Notes: a model not told the origin generated them from the letters alone. A stretch of 64,000 nucleotides of DNA from CAIWHR01 sp963741355 (GCA_963741355.1 CAVUIG010000005.1:29438-93437); one strand, 5' to 3'. Shown: positions 1 through 8,860, counted from the first letter of the stretch. Program-made: numbers and translations.

Positions 1-407
1 TCGACCATCGTCACGCCCGGCCTCCGCGCAAGGCCCATGGCCGCGAGCGTGGCCCGCAACTCGGCCAGCGGGCGGTCCATCATGAAGCCCGCCACCCAGT
101 GCGAGCCATGCAGGTTGACCGGGCTCTTGCCCACCCCGATGAAAAGATCGTCGTATTCCTGGCGAACGGTATCGGGATCCGCCGTCGCGCTGGCGGCCCG
201 CAGCGCGTCCCAGCCGGCGCGCAGGCGCGGTCCGTCCTCGTCGCCGGCAGGCGCATCCTCGCCAAGGCCGGGCGCCGCGGCGATCGCCGCCAGCAGCGAT
301 GCGTCGGGCGGTGCCGCAAGGAGCCTTGCCAGCAACGCGTAGAAATCGGCCCTCGCCGCATCTTCGGGCGCGATTGCCGCCGGCGGGGCGATCGCGGCAT
401 CAGACAT
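1..407 (-). CDS. TorD/DmsD-family chaperone, partial (3' end off window)
   Basis: The first about 135 residues of a TorD/DmsD-type cytoplasmic chaperone, which binds twin-arginine signal peptides or apo-molybdoenzymes before cofactor insertion. Recognisable features are the helical N-terminus (ADFYALLARLLAAPPD), the segment QEYDDLFIGVGKSPVNLHGS and the following GFMMDRPLAELR, a layout typical of the family. The ATG at 407 overlaps the stop of the upstream ferredoxin gene (ATGTCTGA), so the two are probably translationally coupled. The operon starts with DUF3305 and DUF3306 genes and presumably continues into a formate dehydrogenase outside the window, which is the likely client. The C-terminal half is missing, so the specific partner cannot be judged. 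Confidence 0.8.
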   Translation of the reverse strand, partial: MSDAAIAPPAAIAPEDAARADFYALLARLLAAPPDASLLAAIAAAPGLGEDAPAGDEDGPRLRAGWDALRAASATADPDTVRQEYDDLFIGVGKSPVNLHGSHWVAGFMMDRPLAELRATLAAMGLARRPGVTMV

Positions 408-2475
408 CGCGGATGTCCACGCTGCGGCCTTCCTTCATCTGGTCGATCACCCGGCAGTCGGCGCACATCTTGAGGCGCTCCAGCGCGCCCGGCGCGGCGA
501 ACATCGAGTGGCCGGCGAGCCGCTCCAGCATGGTCGCGATCATCCGCTCGGTGCCGAGCGGCTTGCCGCAGGCGATGCACATGAAGATCGCCGCCTCGTT
601 GAGCACGCGCGGCGCCTTGGCTTCGGGGATCAGCGACAGCCGCGGGAGGAGCGCGATCGCGTCCTCGGGGCAGGTCTTCTCGCAGAGGCCGCACTGGACG
701 CACTTCGACTCGATGAAGCGCAGCTGCGGCACCTCGGGGTTGTCGAGGAGCGCGCCTTCGGGGCAGGCGCCGATGCACGCGAGGCACATCGTGCAGGCGT
801 CCTTGTTGATGACGAGCGTGCCGAACGGCGCGCCGGCGGGCAGCGCGATTTCCTTCTGCGGCACCGGCGCATGCCGCGCAAGGTGCTCGACGGCGAGCGC
901 CGCCGTCGTCCGCTTGTCGGTGGTGAATCCGAAGGTCGCCGGCACGCGGACCGACAGCGCCGCGGGCCACGACCACAGCGCCTCGTCGAGCGCCTTCACG
1001 TCGGCCGCGGCGAACGTGCGGAAATGCTCGCCCTGATAGCCGAGCGCCTGGGCGATCGTCTCGGCGAACCGCATCTGCCGCTCCAGCGCCTCGAGGTATT
1101 CGGGCGCGACGGCGTCGGTGGCGAGCACCGCGACCTGGCTCGCGCCGAGCGCCACCGCCGCGAGCCAGGCGTCGAGGCCGATCGAGGCGACATGATGGAC
1201 CTCGTGCGGGATCACGCGCGCCGGGAGACCGCGCCCGCGGCGCGCGAGGGCCGCGATGGCGCGGCGCCCCTCCTCGTCGTGCAACAGGATGCAGGCGTCG
1301 CGGCCGCCGGCGCGCTCGTAGGTCGCGAGCAGCAGCTTCAGGCGGGCGCCGAGATCGGGCGCCGACGGATAGGCGTAGCGCATCGCGCCGGACGGGCACA
1401 CGGTGGCGCACGCGCCGCAGCCCATGCACAGGTGCGGCTCGACCTTGACGCCGTCGCCGTCCGCTGTGATCGCCTCGGTCGAGCAGACGTCGATGCACTG
1501 GTTGCAGCCGGGCTGGTGCGACCGGCTGTGCGCGCAGATGGAGGCCTTGTAGACGAAGTACTTGGGCTTCTCGAATTCGCCGACCATCACGGCGAGCTCG
1601 GTGACGGCCTTGGCCTGCGCGACCGGATCGGGCCCCGGCGCGAAGTAGCCCTGCGGCGGCTGGTGCATCCGCAGATGCGGCTCGCGGCCGAGGTCGAGCA
1701 CGAGGTCGAACCGCTCGGTGCGACGCGCGTCGCGCCGCTCGAAATCGATCGCCGCCGTCGCGCCGCACGCCGCGACGCACTGGCGATGCGACTTGCAGCG
1801 GTCGAGGTCGATCTGATAGCTCCAGTCGATCGCATGCTCGGGGCACGCGCGGATGCAGGCGTTGCAGCGCGTGCAAAGGTCGAGGTCGATGGGGTTTTCC
1901 TGTTCCCATGACGCCTCGAAGGCGCCGAGCCATCCGGCGAGGCCGGTGAGCCGTCCGCTGTGGACGGGGAACGCGCGCTCGGCCGGCAGCTCCGCGCCCG
2001 CGGCGCGGCCCGTGACCAGCACCGTGACGGCGAGCTGCGGTGCGAGCACCTGCGCCCAGTGCAGCGCCGCCTCGGCGGGACCCGCGATCAGCACCTGGCC
2101 CTGCGACGTGTAGGCGACGCGCGGCACGGGCTCGGGATCGGGCATTCCGGCCAGCGCGAGGAGCGCGGCGATCTTGGGCGTCGCGCGTTTCGCCTCGGCC
2201 GACCACCCGCCCGTCTCGCGAATGTTGACGAAGCGGATCGCCTGCGTCTTGCCGCCCTCCTCCGCGACGTCGCCGAAGAGCGTCGCCTCCTGCGTGCAGG
2301 CGACGACGACATCCCCCGCCGCGTGATCGGCAAACCGGGCGAGCTCCTTCTGGCAGAGCATCGTGTTCACCAGCGGCTCGCCGCTCAGCTCGAGCGCGCG
2401 CGCGAGCGCCGCGGCGTCGAGCCGCATCGTGCCGTTGCACGAGCAAAGATGGAGCGTCTTGTCGCCGATGCTCAT
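400..2475 (-). CDS. Poly-[4Fe-4S] ferredoxin-like protein of formate dehydrogenase locus
   Basis: A 691-residue cytoplasmic iron-sulfur protein with no signal peptide or membrane segment. Ferredoxin-type CxxCxxCxxxCP motifs occur near residues 201-212 (CTRCNACIRACP), 350-361 (CMGCGACATVCP), about 548-560 (CTMCLACIGACP) and about 585-597 (CVQCGLCEKTCP). Degenerate Cys clusters lie near 227-237 and 314-331, with two CxxC pairs near the C-terminus. The N-terminal region contains CSCNG and a Cys-rich segment resembling heterodisulfide-reductase/FdhA-adjacent proteins. It probably carries electrons or assists cluster/cofactor assembly for the formate dehydrogenase encoded off the left edge. Its ATG at 2475 overlaps the DUF3306 stop by ATGA, and its own stop overlaps the TorD start. 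The family is often annotated only as 4Fe-4S binding protein; the exact role is inferred. Confidence 0.85.
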   Translation of the reverse strand: MSIGDKTLHLCSCNGTMRLDAAALARALELSGEPLVNTMLCQKELARFADHAAGDVVVACTQEATLFGDVAEEGGKTQAIRFVNIRETGGWSAEAKRATPKIAALLALAGMPDPEPVPRVAYTSQGQVLIAGPAEAALHWAQVLAPQLAVTVLVTGRAAGAELPAERAFPVHSGRLTGLAGWLGAFEASWEQENPIDLDLCTRCNACIRACPEHAIDWSYQIDLDRCKSHRQCVAACGATAAIDFERRDARRTERFDLVLDLGREPHLRMHQPPQGYFAPGPDPVAQAKAVTELAVMVGEFEKPKYFVYKASICAHSRSHQPGCNQCIDVCSTEAITADGDGVKVEPHLCMGCGACATVCPSGAMRYAYPSAPDLGARLKLLLATYERAGGRDACILLHDEEGRRAIAALARRGRGLPARVIPHEVHHVASIGLDAWLAAVALGASQVAVLATDAVAPEYLEALERQMRFAETIAQALGYQGEHFRTFAAADVKALDEALWSWPAALSVRVPATFGFTTDKRTTAALAVEHLARHAPVPQKEIALPAGAPFGTLVINKDACTMCLACIGACPEGALLDNPEVPQLRFIESKCVQCGLCEKTCPEDAIALLPRLSLIPEAKAPRVLNEAAIFMCIACGKPLGTERMIATMLERLAGHSMFAAPGALERLKMCADCRVIDQMKEGRSVDIRDV

Positions 2476-3164
2476 CGGCGCACCGGCTCGACGGATGGGT
2501 TCACCGCGGGCACGGATTCGACGTTGTCCGCAGCGTCGCCCGAGGCAGGGGTGACGGCGTCGGGCGACGCGCCTTCCGCCACATTCGCCGTATCCGGTGC
2601 CTTTGCCGCGTCGCCGGAAAGCGCCTCCGGCGGGGTGGCTTCGGAGGGCGCGGTCTCGGCCGGGCCCGGCGGCGGGTCCGGGACGTCGACGACGAAGCCG
2701 TTCTCGTCGACGCGCGTCGCCGGCGGGTCGAAGAGGTAGCGCGCCTGCGCGAGCCGCGCGACGACGTCCGGCGCGATGGGATCGGGCTTCGAATAGTCGT
2801 CGATGTAGGTGTCGAGACCGTCCATCACGTTGAAGCGCGGATCGCTGAACAGCTTGCGCAGCGCCTGATGCTGCAGGCCGGGCTCGACGTCGGCGCGCAT
2901 GAACGGCGTGAAATCGGAGTCGGCGGTCAGCGAGTCGACGCTGGGCAGCGCCGCCGCTTTCGCTTCGGCGGAAGGAATCGATGCCGGCGGTGCGGTCGTG
3001 ACCTGGTTCGTTGCCGCGTCCGGCGGTGCCGCGGGCGCCGGCGCGGCGGCCGCCTCCGCACGCGTTTCGCGCGACGCGGCCAGCTTTCGCTGCGACCAGC
3101 GCTTGAGGGAAAAACCGCCGGGGGCTTCCTTCTCGTTCGTCATCGGGAGGGTCGGATCCGGCAC
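2472..3164 (-). CDS. DUF3306 domain protein
   Basis: A 230-residue protein recognisable as DUF3306 by FSLKRWSQRK near the N-terminus, the central block DFTPFMRADVEPGLQHQALRK and the LFSDPRFNVMDGLD/YIDDYSKPDPI segment. The Pro/Ala-rich linker and acidic low-complexity C-terminus are poorly conserved. No signal peptide or membrane segment is seen. Its molecular function is unknown; the family is found almost only beside formate dehydrogenase genes in Proteobacteria. The longest reading starts with GTG at 3164; an in-frame ATG at 3143 directly precedes the conserved FSLKRW block and is an equally good start. Both lie just after the DUF3305 stop at 3169. Confidence 0.85.
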   Translation of the reverse strand: MPDPTLPMTNEKEAPGGFSLKRWSQRKLAASRETRAEAAAAPAPAAPPDAATNQVTTAPPASIPSAEAKAAALPSVDSLTADSDFTPFMRADVEPGLQHQALRKLFSDPRFNVMDGLDTYIDDYSKPDPIAPDVVARLAQARYLFDPPATRVDENGFVVDVPDPPPGPAETAPSEATPPEALSGDAAKAPDTANVAEGASPDAVTPASGDAADNVESVPAVNPSVEPVRR

Positions 3165-3168
3165 GGCA

Positions 3169-3768
3169 TCAGCGGCGAGTCACCCGCTCGCGCCGGAACA
3201 GGCCGTCGAATCGGGACTCGTTGCGCTGCGCCTTCTGCTTGCGCTCCTGGCGGTAGTTGCGCTCGACGAAGTCGCGCATGAGTTCGAGCACCTCGGCCGG
3301 CATGGGAACCGGGTCGACCGCTTCACCGCCGTCGAGGCTGCGCGCCGCCTCGTTGTAGCTGACGGTGACGCGCACCGGTGCGAGCGGCGGGGTGCCCTCG
3401 CCCGGCGTCAGGCGCCACATGACAAAGACCTTGGGATCCGAAGAAGTCAGGTTGAGGTAATAGCCCTCGGCTTCCGAAACGTGGAGCTCGAACGAGCAAT
3501 TCAGGAATCGCCACCGATCGCCCGTGGCATCGAGCGCGGACGCGACCGGCGGGCCGGCATCGGCGCCTTCCAGCGGTGTGAACTCCACCGCAAAGGGCTC
3601 CCAGCGCTCCGAGATCCAGCGGTTGTCGAGCGTGATACGGCGAAAGTCGACGGCAATCGGAAACCGCAATGCAGACAAGGGGATTTCCAGTGATTCGCGA
3701 GTGGCTGAACCAGTGCAACTGCAACCGGTCGATGATACACCAGGGGTTGCGCGCTCTGTTAACATCAA
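3169..3768 (-). CDS. DUF3305 domain protein
   Basis: A 199-residue protein whose conserved core (ALRFPIAVDFRRITLDNRW, WRFLNCSFELHVSEAEGYYLNLTSSDPKVFVMWR) is that of DUF3305, a family of unknown function that accompanies DUF3306 in formate dehydrogenase operons. The charged C-terminus (ERNYRQERKQKAQR) is typical. It is the first gene of the left-pointing operon; a TGATG junction joins it to the following gene. The first about 25 residues before LEIPLSALRF look non-conserved, so the true start may lie inside this reading. No catalytic motif is apparent. Confidence 0.85.
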   Translation of the reverse strand: MMLTERATPGVSSTGCSCTGSATRESLEIPLSALRFPIAVDFRRITLDNRWISERWEPFAVEFTPLEGADAGPPVASALDATGDRWRFLNCSFELHVSEAEGYYLNLTSSDPKVFVMWRLTPGEGTPPLAPVRVTVSYNEAARSLDGGEAVDPVPMPAEVLELMRDFVERNYRQERKQKAQRNESRFDGLFRRERVTRR

Positions 3769-3919
3769 CGGCTGTGCGTTGTTCCGATCGACACTACTGA
3801 TTTCATGGCGACCGTCATTCCATTGACCGAGCTGCGCTCGTCCGACCCGTCGGCGCTACGCGCGCGCGCGCGACGCGTGGCTGCGCGAGGCGGCCAGGGC
3901 TCCGGCAGCACCCGGGCCG

Positions 3920-4918
3920 GTGACGGACGCGCTCCGTCGTCCGCTGCGCGATCTTCGCATCTCGGTGACCGACCGGTGCAATTTCCGCTGCGTCTACTGC
4001 ATGCCGAAGGATGTCTTCGACGCCGACTACCAGTTCCTGCCGCACGCGGACCTGCTCACGTTCGAGGAGATCGCCCGCGTCGCGAAGCTCTTCGTCGAGC
4101 GCGGGGTGACCAAGATCCGGCTGACCGGCGGCGAGCCGCTGCTGCGCCGGAACATCGAGCGGCTGGTCGAGCTCCTCGCCGCGGTCGGCGCGCGCGATCT
4201 CACCCTCACCACCAACGGCGCGCTGCTCGCGAAGAAGGCGAAGTCGCTGCGCGCGGCCGGCCTCTCGCGCGTCACGGTCAGCCTCGATTCGCTCGACGAC
4301 GCGACGTTTCGCGCGATGAACGACGCCGATTTCCCGGTGGCGCGCGTGCTCGAGGGCATCGACGCGGCCGCGGCCGCCGGCTTGGCGCCGATCAAGATCA
4401 ACATGGTGGTCAAGCGCGGGATGAACGAAGCGTCGATCCTGCCGATGGCGCGCCACTTCCGCGGCAGCGGACACATCGTCCGGTTCATCGAGTTCATGGA
4501 CGTCGGCGCGACCAACGGGTGGCGCATGGACGACGTCGTTCCCGCGGCCGAGGTCGTGCGCACGATCGGCGCCGAATTCCCGCTCGAAAGCGTCGACCCC
4601 GGCGAGTACGGCGAAGTGGCCGAGCGCTGGCGCTATCGCGACGGCGGCGGCGAGATCGGCGTCATCGCGTCGGTGACGCAGGCGTTCTGCCGCGATTGCA
4701 CGCGCGCGCGCCTGTCGACCGACGGCAAGCTCTACACGTGCCTGTTCGGCAACGACGGCCACGACCTCCGCGCGCTCGTGCGCGGCGGATTTTCCGACGC
4801 GGAGATCGGCAACGCCATCGCCGCCGTCTGGACCCGGCGCGACGACCGCTACTCCGAGATCCGCACGGCGGCCACGGCACGCGCGCCGAAAGTGGAGATG
4901 AGCTACATCGGCGGCTGA
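3920..4918 (+). CDS. moaA: GTP 3',8-cyclase (molybdenum cofactor biosynthesis)
   Basis: Radical SAM enzyme that, with MoaC, converts GTP to cyclic pyranopterin monophosphate, the first step of molybdenum cofactor synthesis. The N-terminal CNFRCVYCM supplies the SAM-cluster cysteines, GGEPLLR follows, and the C-terminal FCRDCTRARLSTDGKLYTC carries the second cluster. The protein ends in the required Gly-Gly. As read, the intact frame starts with GTG at 3920 (332 residues). Betaproteobacterial MoaA usually has about 35 extra residues, and an ATG at 3805 followed by MATVIPLTELRSSDPSALRA fits these. That reading joins this frame after a one-base shift in the CG-dinucleotide run at about 3858-3875, so the real start is probably 3805. 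Confidence 0.95.
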   Translation: MTDALRRPLRDLRISVTDRCNFRCVYCMPKDVFDADYQFLPHADLLTFEEIARVAKLFVERGVTKIRLTGGEPLLRRNIERLVELLAAVGARDLTLTTNGALLAKKAKSLRAAGLSRVTVSLDSLDDATFRAMNDADFPVARVLEGIDAAAAAGLAPIKINMVVKRGMNEASILPMARHFRGSGHIVRFIEFMDVGATNGWRMDDVVPAAEVVRTIGAEFPLESVDPGEYGEVAERWRYRDGGGEIGVIASVTQAFCRDCTRARLSTDGKLYTCLFGNDGHDLRALVRGGFSDAEIGNAIAAVWTRRDDRYSEIRTAATARAPKVEMSYIGG

Positions 4919-4934
4919 GCGCGCGGTCCCTTCC

Positions 4935-5771
4935 ATGAACGCGCCCGACATCCCCTACCGTCCGCTGTTGTCCGATGCCGCCCGCCCGGCGACGTTTCGC
5001 GTGCCCTCGATCGACGAGACGGGCGCCGCGCGCGAGACGCCGGTCGCCGGCGAGCATCCCCTCACGCTCTACGTCGACAAGCAGGAAATCCTGACGCTGA
5101 TGACGCTGGGCGCGGCGCCGGAGGCCCTCGCGATCGGCTACCTGCGCAACCAGCGCCTGATCGAGCGGATCGAGGACATCGTCTCGGTGCAGGTGGACTG
5201 GGACGTCAACGCCGTCGCGGTGACGACGCGCGACGGCTTGAACGACCTCGAGGGCCGGATGCAGAAGCGCACGAAGACCTCGGGCTGCGGCCAGGGCACG
5301 GTGTTCGGCGACCTCATGGCGGAGATCGACTCGGTCCGGCTGCCGGACGGCGGCACGCTGTCGCGGACGGCGCTCTACGCGCTCCTCGACCGCGTGCGGC
5401 TCCACGAGACGATCTACAAGGAAGCGGGCGCCGTGCACGGCTGCGCGCTCGCGACCAACGCGCCCGCCGATTCCGAGATCCTGATGTTCGTCGAGGACGT
5501 CGGCCGCCACAACGCGGTCGACGCGATCGCGGGCCGGATGTGGCTCGACCGCATCGACGGCGGCGACAAGATCTTCTACACGACCGGCCGGCTCACCTCG
5601 GAAATGGTGATCAAGGCCGCGCAGATGGGCATTCCGTTCCTGGTGTCGCGCTCCGGACTCACGCAGATGGGCCACGAGATCGCGCAGAAGGTCGGCATCA
5701 CGATGATCGGCCGCGCGGCGAACAAGCACTTCCTGCTGTTCACCGGCGCGGAGCGCTTCGTCGGCACCTGA
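4935..5771 (+). CDS. fdhD: Formate dehydrogenase sulfurtransferase FdhD
   Basis: A 278-residue cytoplasmic FdhD, which transfers sulfur from a cysteine desulfurase to the molybdenum or tungsten bis-MGD cofactor of formate dehydrogenase. The block KTSGCGQGTVFGDLM holds the conserved sulfur-carrying Cys; it is a single Cys, not the CxxC of E. coli FdhD. FVEDVGRHNAVDAIAG, TTGRLTSEMV and SRSGLTQMGHEIAQK are family signatures. It starts 17 bases after the moaA stop and is followed after 12 bases by mobA, so it belongs to the moaA-fdhD-mobA-moeA operon. Its presence confirms that the opposite operon serves a formate dehydrogenase. Confidence 0.95.
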   Translation: MNAPDIPYRPLLSDAARPATFRVPSIDETGAARETPVAGEHPLTLYVDKQEILTLMTLGAAPEALAIGYLRNQRLIERIEDIVSVQVDWDVNAVAVTTRDGLNDLEGRMQKRTKTSGCGQGTVFGDLMAEIDSVRLPDGGTLSRTALYALLDRVRLHETIYKEAGAVHGCALATNAPADSEILMFVEDVGRHNAVDAIAGRMWLDRIDGGDKIFYTTGRLTSEMVIKAAQMGIPFLVSRSGLTQMGHEIAQKVGITMIGRAANKHFLLFTGAERFVGT

Positions 5772-5783
5772 AGCGGGCCCGTC

Positions 5784-6404
5784 GTGAGCGCCCCACGAGC
5801 GCCCGTCTCCGGGATCGTTCTCGCCGGCGGCCAGGGCCGCCGGATGGGCAGCGTCGACAAGGGGCTCGTGCCGCTCGCGGGCAAGCCGATGATCGCGCAT
5901 GTGCTCGCGCGCTTCGCGCCGCAGGTCGACGCCGTCGTGATCAACGCCAACCAGAATCTCGATCGCTATGCGGCGTTCGGCTATCCCGTGCTTCCGGACG
6001 CGGTCGGCGGGTTCGCGGGGCCGCTCGCCGGGCTCCACGCGGGCATGACCCATGCGACGCACGCGCTCGTCGCGACCGTCCCGTGCGACTCGCCCTTCCT
6101 GCCGGACGATCTCGTCGCGCGTCTCGCCGGCGCGCTCGAAACGCGCGGCGCGCAGCTCGCGGTCGCGAAGACGTTCGACCAGCCGCATCCGGTGTTCTGC
6201 CTCGTGCGCCGCGACGTGCTGCCGCATCTCTCGTCGTTTCTCGAAGGCGGCGGACGCAAGATCGACGCGTGGTACGCGACGCTCGCCATCGTCGAAGTAT
6301 CGTTCGACGACGAGGCCGACGCGTTCCGCAACATCAACACCGCCGCCGAGCTCGCCGCGGCGACGGAGTCGACGCCGCGAGACGAAGGCGTCGCGCCGGA
6401 TTAG
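5784..6404 (+). CDS. mobA: Molybdenum cofactor guanylyltransferase
   Basis: MobA attaches GMP to molybdopterin to make the MGD cofactor that formate dehydrogenase requires. The start is GTG at 5784. The nucleotidyltransferase signature LAGGQGRRMGSVDKGLVPLAGKP lies near residues 13-35, and the catalytic/metal region VATVPCDSPFLPDDL follows. GGRKIDAWYATL and FRNINTAAEL at the C-terminus are characteristic of MobA as opposed to MobB. Length (206 residues) is normal. It sits between fdhD and moeA in the cofactor operon. Confidence 0.95.
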   Translation: MSAPRAPVSGIVLAGGQGRRMGSVDKGLVPLAGKPMIAHVLARFAPQVDAVVINANQNLDRYAAFGYPVLPDAVGGFAGPLAGLHAGMTHATHALVATVPCDSPFLPDDLVARLAGALETRGAQLAVAKTFDQPHPVFCLVRRDVLPHLSSFLEGGGRKIDAWYATLAIVEVSFDDEADAFRNINTAAELAAATESTPRDEGVAPD

Positions 6405-6443
6405 AATCGGCGGCATCGCAAAACTCTCTCCGATCGAGCCCGC

Positions 6444-7721
6444 ATGACCCAGCCCAAGACATTGCGCGAAGCCTCCTGCGCCGACGACTACGACCCCAAC
6501 TCGATGCCGGTCGACCGGGCGCGGGCGCTGATCCGCACCTTCCTCTCGCCGGTCATCGCCACCGAGCGCGTGCACCTGCGCGCCGCGCTGTCGCGCGTGC
6601 TGGCGGCCGACGTGATCTCGCCGTTCGACGTGCCGGGGCACGACAATTCCGCAATGGACGGCTACGCGGTCCGCTTCGCCGACCTCGTTCCGGGCGCCGA
6701 AACAATTCTTGCGCGCGTCGGCGAATCGTTCGCCGGCAAACCACCGAGCGTCAGCGTGGGGGCGGGTCAGTGCGTACGGATCTTCACGGGGGGCGTGATG
6801 CCCGCCGGCGCCGACACGGTCGTGATGCAGGAGCGAACGCGCGAGGACGCGGCGGGCGTCCACATCGAGGCGGGCGCGGTCGGCAAGGCAGGACAGAATC
6901 GCCGCTTCGCCGGCGAGGACCTGAAGCGCGGACAGGTCGTCTTCCACGCCGGCCAGCCCATGCACCCGGCGGAGCTCGGCATGCTGGCCTCGCTCGGCAT
7001 CGGCGAGGTGACGGTGTTCCGCAAGCTGCGCGTCGCGTTCTTCTCGACGGGCGACGAGCTCCGCTCGATCGGCACGCCGCTCGCCCCCGGCGAGATCTAC
7101 GACAGCAACCGCTACACGCTCTTCGGCATGCTGGACCGGCTGGGCTGCGAGATCGTCGACATGGGCGTCGTCCCGGACGTGCCCGACGCCCTCGAGCGCG
7201 CGTTCACGACCGCCGCCGGCTGCGCCGACGTCGTCATCACCTCGGGGGGCGTCTCGGTCGGTGAAGCCGACTACGTGAAGGCGCTGCTCGACAAGGTGGG
7301 CGAGGTGCTGTTCTGGAAGATTGCGATGAAGCCGGGCCGCCCGCTCGCCTACGGCCGCATCGGCAGCGCGCATTTCTTCGGCCTGCCGGGCAATCCGGTG
7401 TCGGTGATGGTGACGTTCTACGAATTCGTGCAGGACGCGCTGCGCATCCTGCAGGGCGAGCGCGACGTCGCGCCGCAACCGACGTTCAAGGTGCCGCTCG
7501 GCGCGCCGATCCGCAAGGTTCCGGGACGCACCGAATTCCAGCGCGGCGTGCTCTCGCCCGACGGCAACGGCGGCTTCACCGTCCGCACCACGGGCGACCA
7601 GGGCTCGGGCATCCTGTCGTCGATGTCGCAGGCGAATTGCTTCATCGTGTTGCCGGCCACGACCGGCAACGTCGCCGCCGGCGAGCCGGTCGACGTGCAA
7701 CTGCTCGAAGGGCTGATCTGA
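6444..7721 (+). CDS. moeA: Molybdopterin molybdenumtransferase
   Basis: A 425-residue MoeA, which inserts molybdate into adenylylated molybdopterin. Visible features are the N-terminal domain with SPFDVPGHDNSAMDGYAVR, the MogA-like domain with STGDELRSIGTPLAPGEIYDSN and TSGGVSVGEADYVK, and FGLPGNPVSVMVTFYEFV. The C-terminal beta-barrel domain is complete. It is the last gene of the moaA-fdhD-mobA-moeA operon, 39 bases after mobA. The frame is intact and the length is normal. The following 141 bases show no clear terminator. Confidence 0.95.
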   Translation: MTQPKTLREASCADDYDPNSMPVDRARALIRTFLSPVIATERVHLRAALSRVLAADVISPFDVPGHDNSAMDGYAVRFADLVPGAETILARVGESFAGKPPSVSVGAGQCVRIFTGGVMPAGADTVVMQERTREDAAGVHIEAGAVGKAGQNRRFAGEDLKRGQVVFHAGQPMHPAELGMLASLGIGEVTVFRKLRVAFFSTGDELRSIGTPLAPGEIYDSNRYTLFGMLDRLGCEIVDMGVVPDVPDALERAFTTAAGCADVVITSGGVSVGEADYVKALLDKVGEVLFWKIAMKPGRPLAYGRIGSAHFFGLPGNPVSVMVTFYEFVQDALRILQGERDVAPQPTFKVPLGAPIRKVPGRTEFQRGVLSPDGNGGFTVRTTGDQGSGILSSMSQANCFIVLPATTGNVAAGEPVDVQLLEGLI

Positions 7722-7862
7722 TTCGCTCACACGGATCATTGACATCGCCGGCGCACCGCTCTTAACATCCCGACAGGGCTTTCGCAGACGCCCCGCCGCA
7801 TCGCTGGCCGCCGCGCCATCCAAGATCTGCTTCGTTGTCGCCCGCGCGACAGGAGGCAAGCA

Positions 7863-8669
7863 ATGCAAATGGATGCGGCCATCAGTCCCCTTGATCTCAA
7901 CCGAGCCCTGCAGGCGTTTCCGCCGCCTGCGCTGATCGACGTGCGCCGTCAGGCCGCGTTCGACGACGATCCGAACGTGATCCAGGGCGCGATCCGCGGC
8001 CTGCCCGACGCGCTCGACCACTGGGCGGGAGCCCTCGAACCGTGGCGACCCGTGGCCGTCTACTGCGCACACGGCCACGACGTCGGGCGCGACGCCGCGA
8101 CGGCGCTGCGCCATCGCGGATTCACCGTGCAATTCGTCGACGGCGGCCTCGACGGCTGGCGCGCGGCGGGGCTTCCGACGGCCCCGTGGCAGGCGCCGAC
8201 GCGATGGGTGACGCGCGAGCGGCCGAAGATCGACCGCATCGCGTGCCCGTGGCTCATCCGCCGCTTCATCGACCCCGCGGCGGAGTTCTTCTACGTGCCG
8301 AGCGCCGACGTGCGCGCCTTTGCGGCGGCCCACCACGCGACCGCGTACGACATCCCCGATGTCACCTACGGGCACGTCGGCTCCGAGTGCAGCTTCGACG
8401 CGTTCATCCGGCTCCACGCGCTCGATCACCCTGCGCTCGCGAAGCTCGCGGTGATCGTCCGCGGCGCCGACACCGCGGCGCCCGACCTTGCGCGCGAAGC
8501 CCCCGGGTTGCTCGCCGCGTCGCGCGGCCTTTCCGCGTTGTTCGCCGACGACCACACGATGCTGAAATGGGGAATGCTCGTGTACGACGCACTCTACGAA
8601 TGGTGCCGCGAGTCGGCACCGGGAAAATGCAGCTGGTATCCGGTGACGCAGAAGGAGCTGGGCGCATGA
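7863..8669 (+). CDS. Rhodanese-ChrB fusion, chromate resistance protein
   Basis: A 268-residue two-domain protein. Residues 1 to about 105 form a rhodanese-like domain with catalytic-loop Cys68 (AVYCAHGHDVG). Residues about 120-268 match the ChrB C-terminal domain (PKIDRIACPWLIRRFIDP, GHVGSECSFDAFIRLHAL, DDHTMLKWGMLVYDALY). ChrB-type proteins accompany ChrA chromate exporters and are proposed regulators or chromate-handling proteins. The rhodanese fusion suggests sulfur- or thiol-linked chemistry, but that is inference. A chrA gene follows after 191 bases. The ATG at 7863 is preceded by a purine-rich GGAGG. Confidence 0.85.
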   Translation: MQMDAAISPLDLNRALQAFPPPALIDVRRQAAFDDDPNVIQGAIRGLPDALDHWAGALEPWRPVAVYCAHGHDVGRDAATALRHRGFTVQFVDGGLDGWRAAGLPTAPWQAPTRWVTRERPKIDRIACPWLIRRFIDPAAEFFYVPSADVRAFAAAHHATAYDIPDVTYGHVGSECSFDAFIRLHALDHPALAKLAVIVRGADTAAPDLAREAPGLLAASRGLSALFADDHTMLKWGMLVYDALYEWCRESAPGKCSWYPVTQKELGA

Positions 8670-8676
8670 GCGCGGC

Positions 8677-8747
8677 GGGCGAAGCCAAGGCCCGAAGGGA
8701 CGCCCGTGCGAGCGGGGCGAAGCCCAGGCCCGAACGCGTCCGCGAGC
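8677..8747 (+). repeat. Two tandem copies of an about 31-35-base intergenic motif
   Basis: In the chrB-chrA spacer, 8679-8713 and 8717-8747 share the pattern GCGAAGCCnAGGCCCGAA near the start and GCGAGC at the end. The first 20 bases (from 8677 and 8715) agree at 19 positions. A related 29-base copy lies on the minus strand at 55818-55846. The spacer also contains an in-frame ATG at 8666 that could extend ChrA by 65 residues of low-complexity Arg/Ala sequence; I regard that as non-coding because the downstream ATG at 8861 fits ChrA. Confidence 0.55.
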
Positions 8748-8860
8748 ACGCGGCGGCGGCCGAGCGCGATCGGGCAACCAGTGTGAGAAGGCGCGTCGCC
8801 GCGCGATTGCGCGCGCCCGACACGCCAACGCAAAAGCATTGGCACGCTTGCGGAGGGCGC

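Noticed and set aside
4662..8828. A 1388-codon open frame on the minus strand opposite moaA, fdhD, mobA, moeA and chrB
   Set aside because: It is antisense to five clear genes, is rich in Arg, Ala, Gly and His as expected from GC-rich antisense frames, and shows no family motif.
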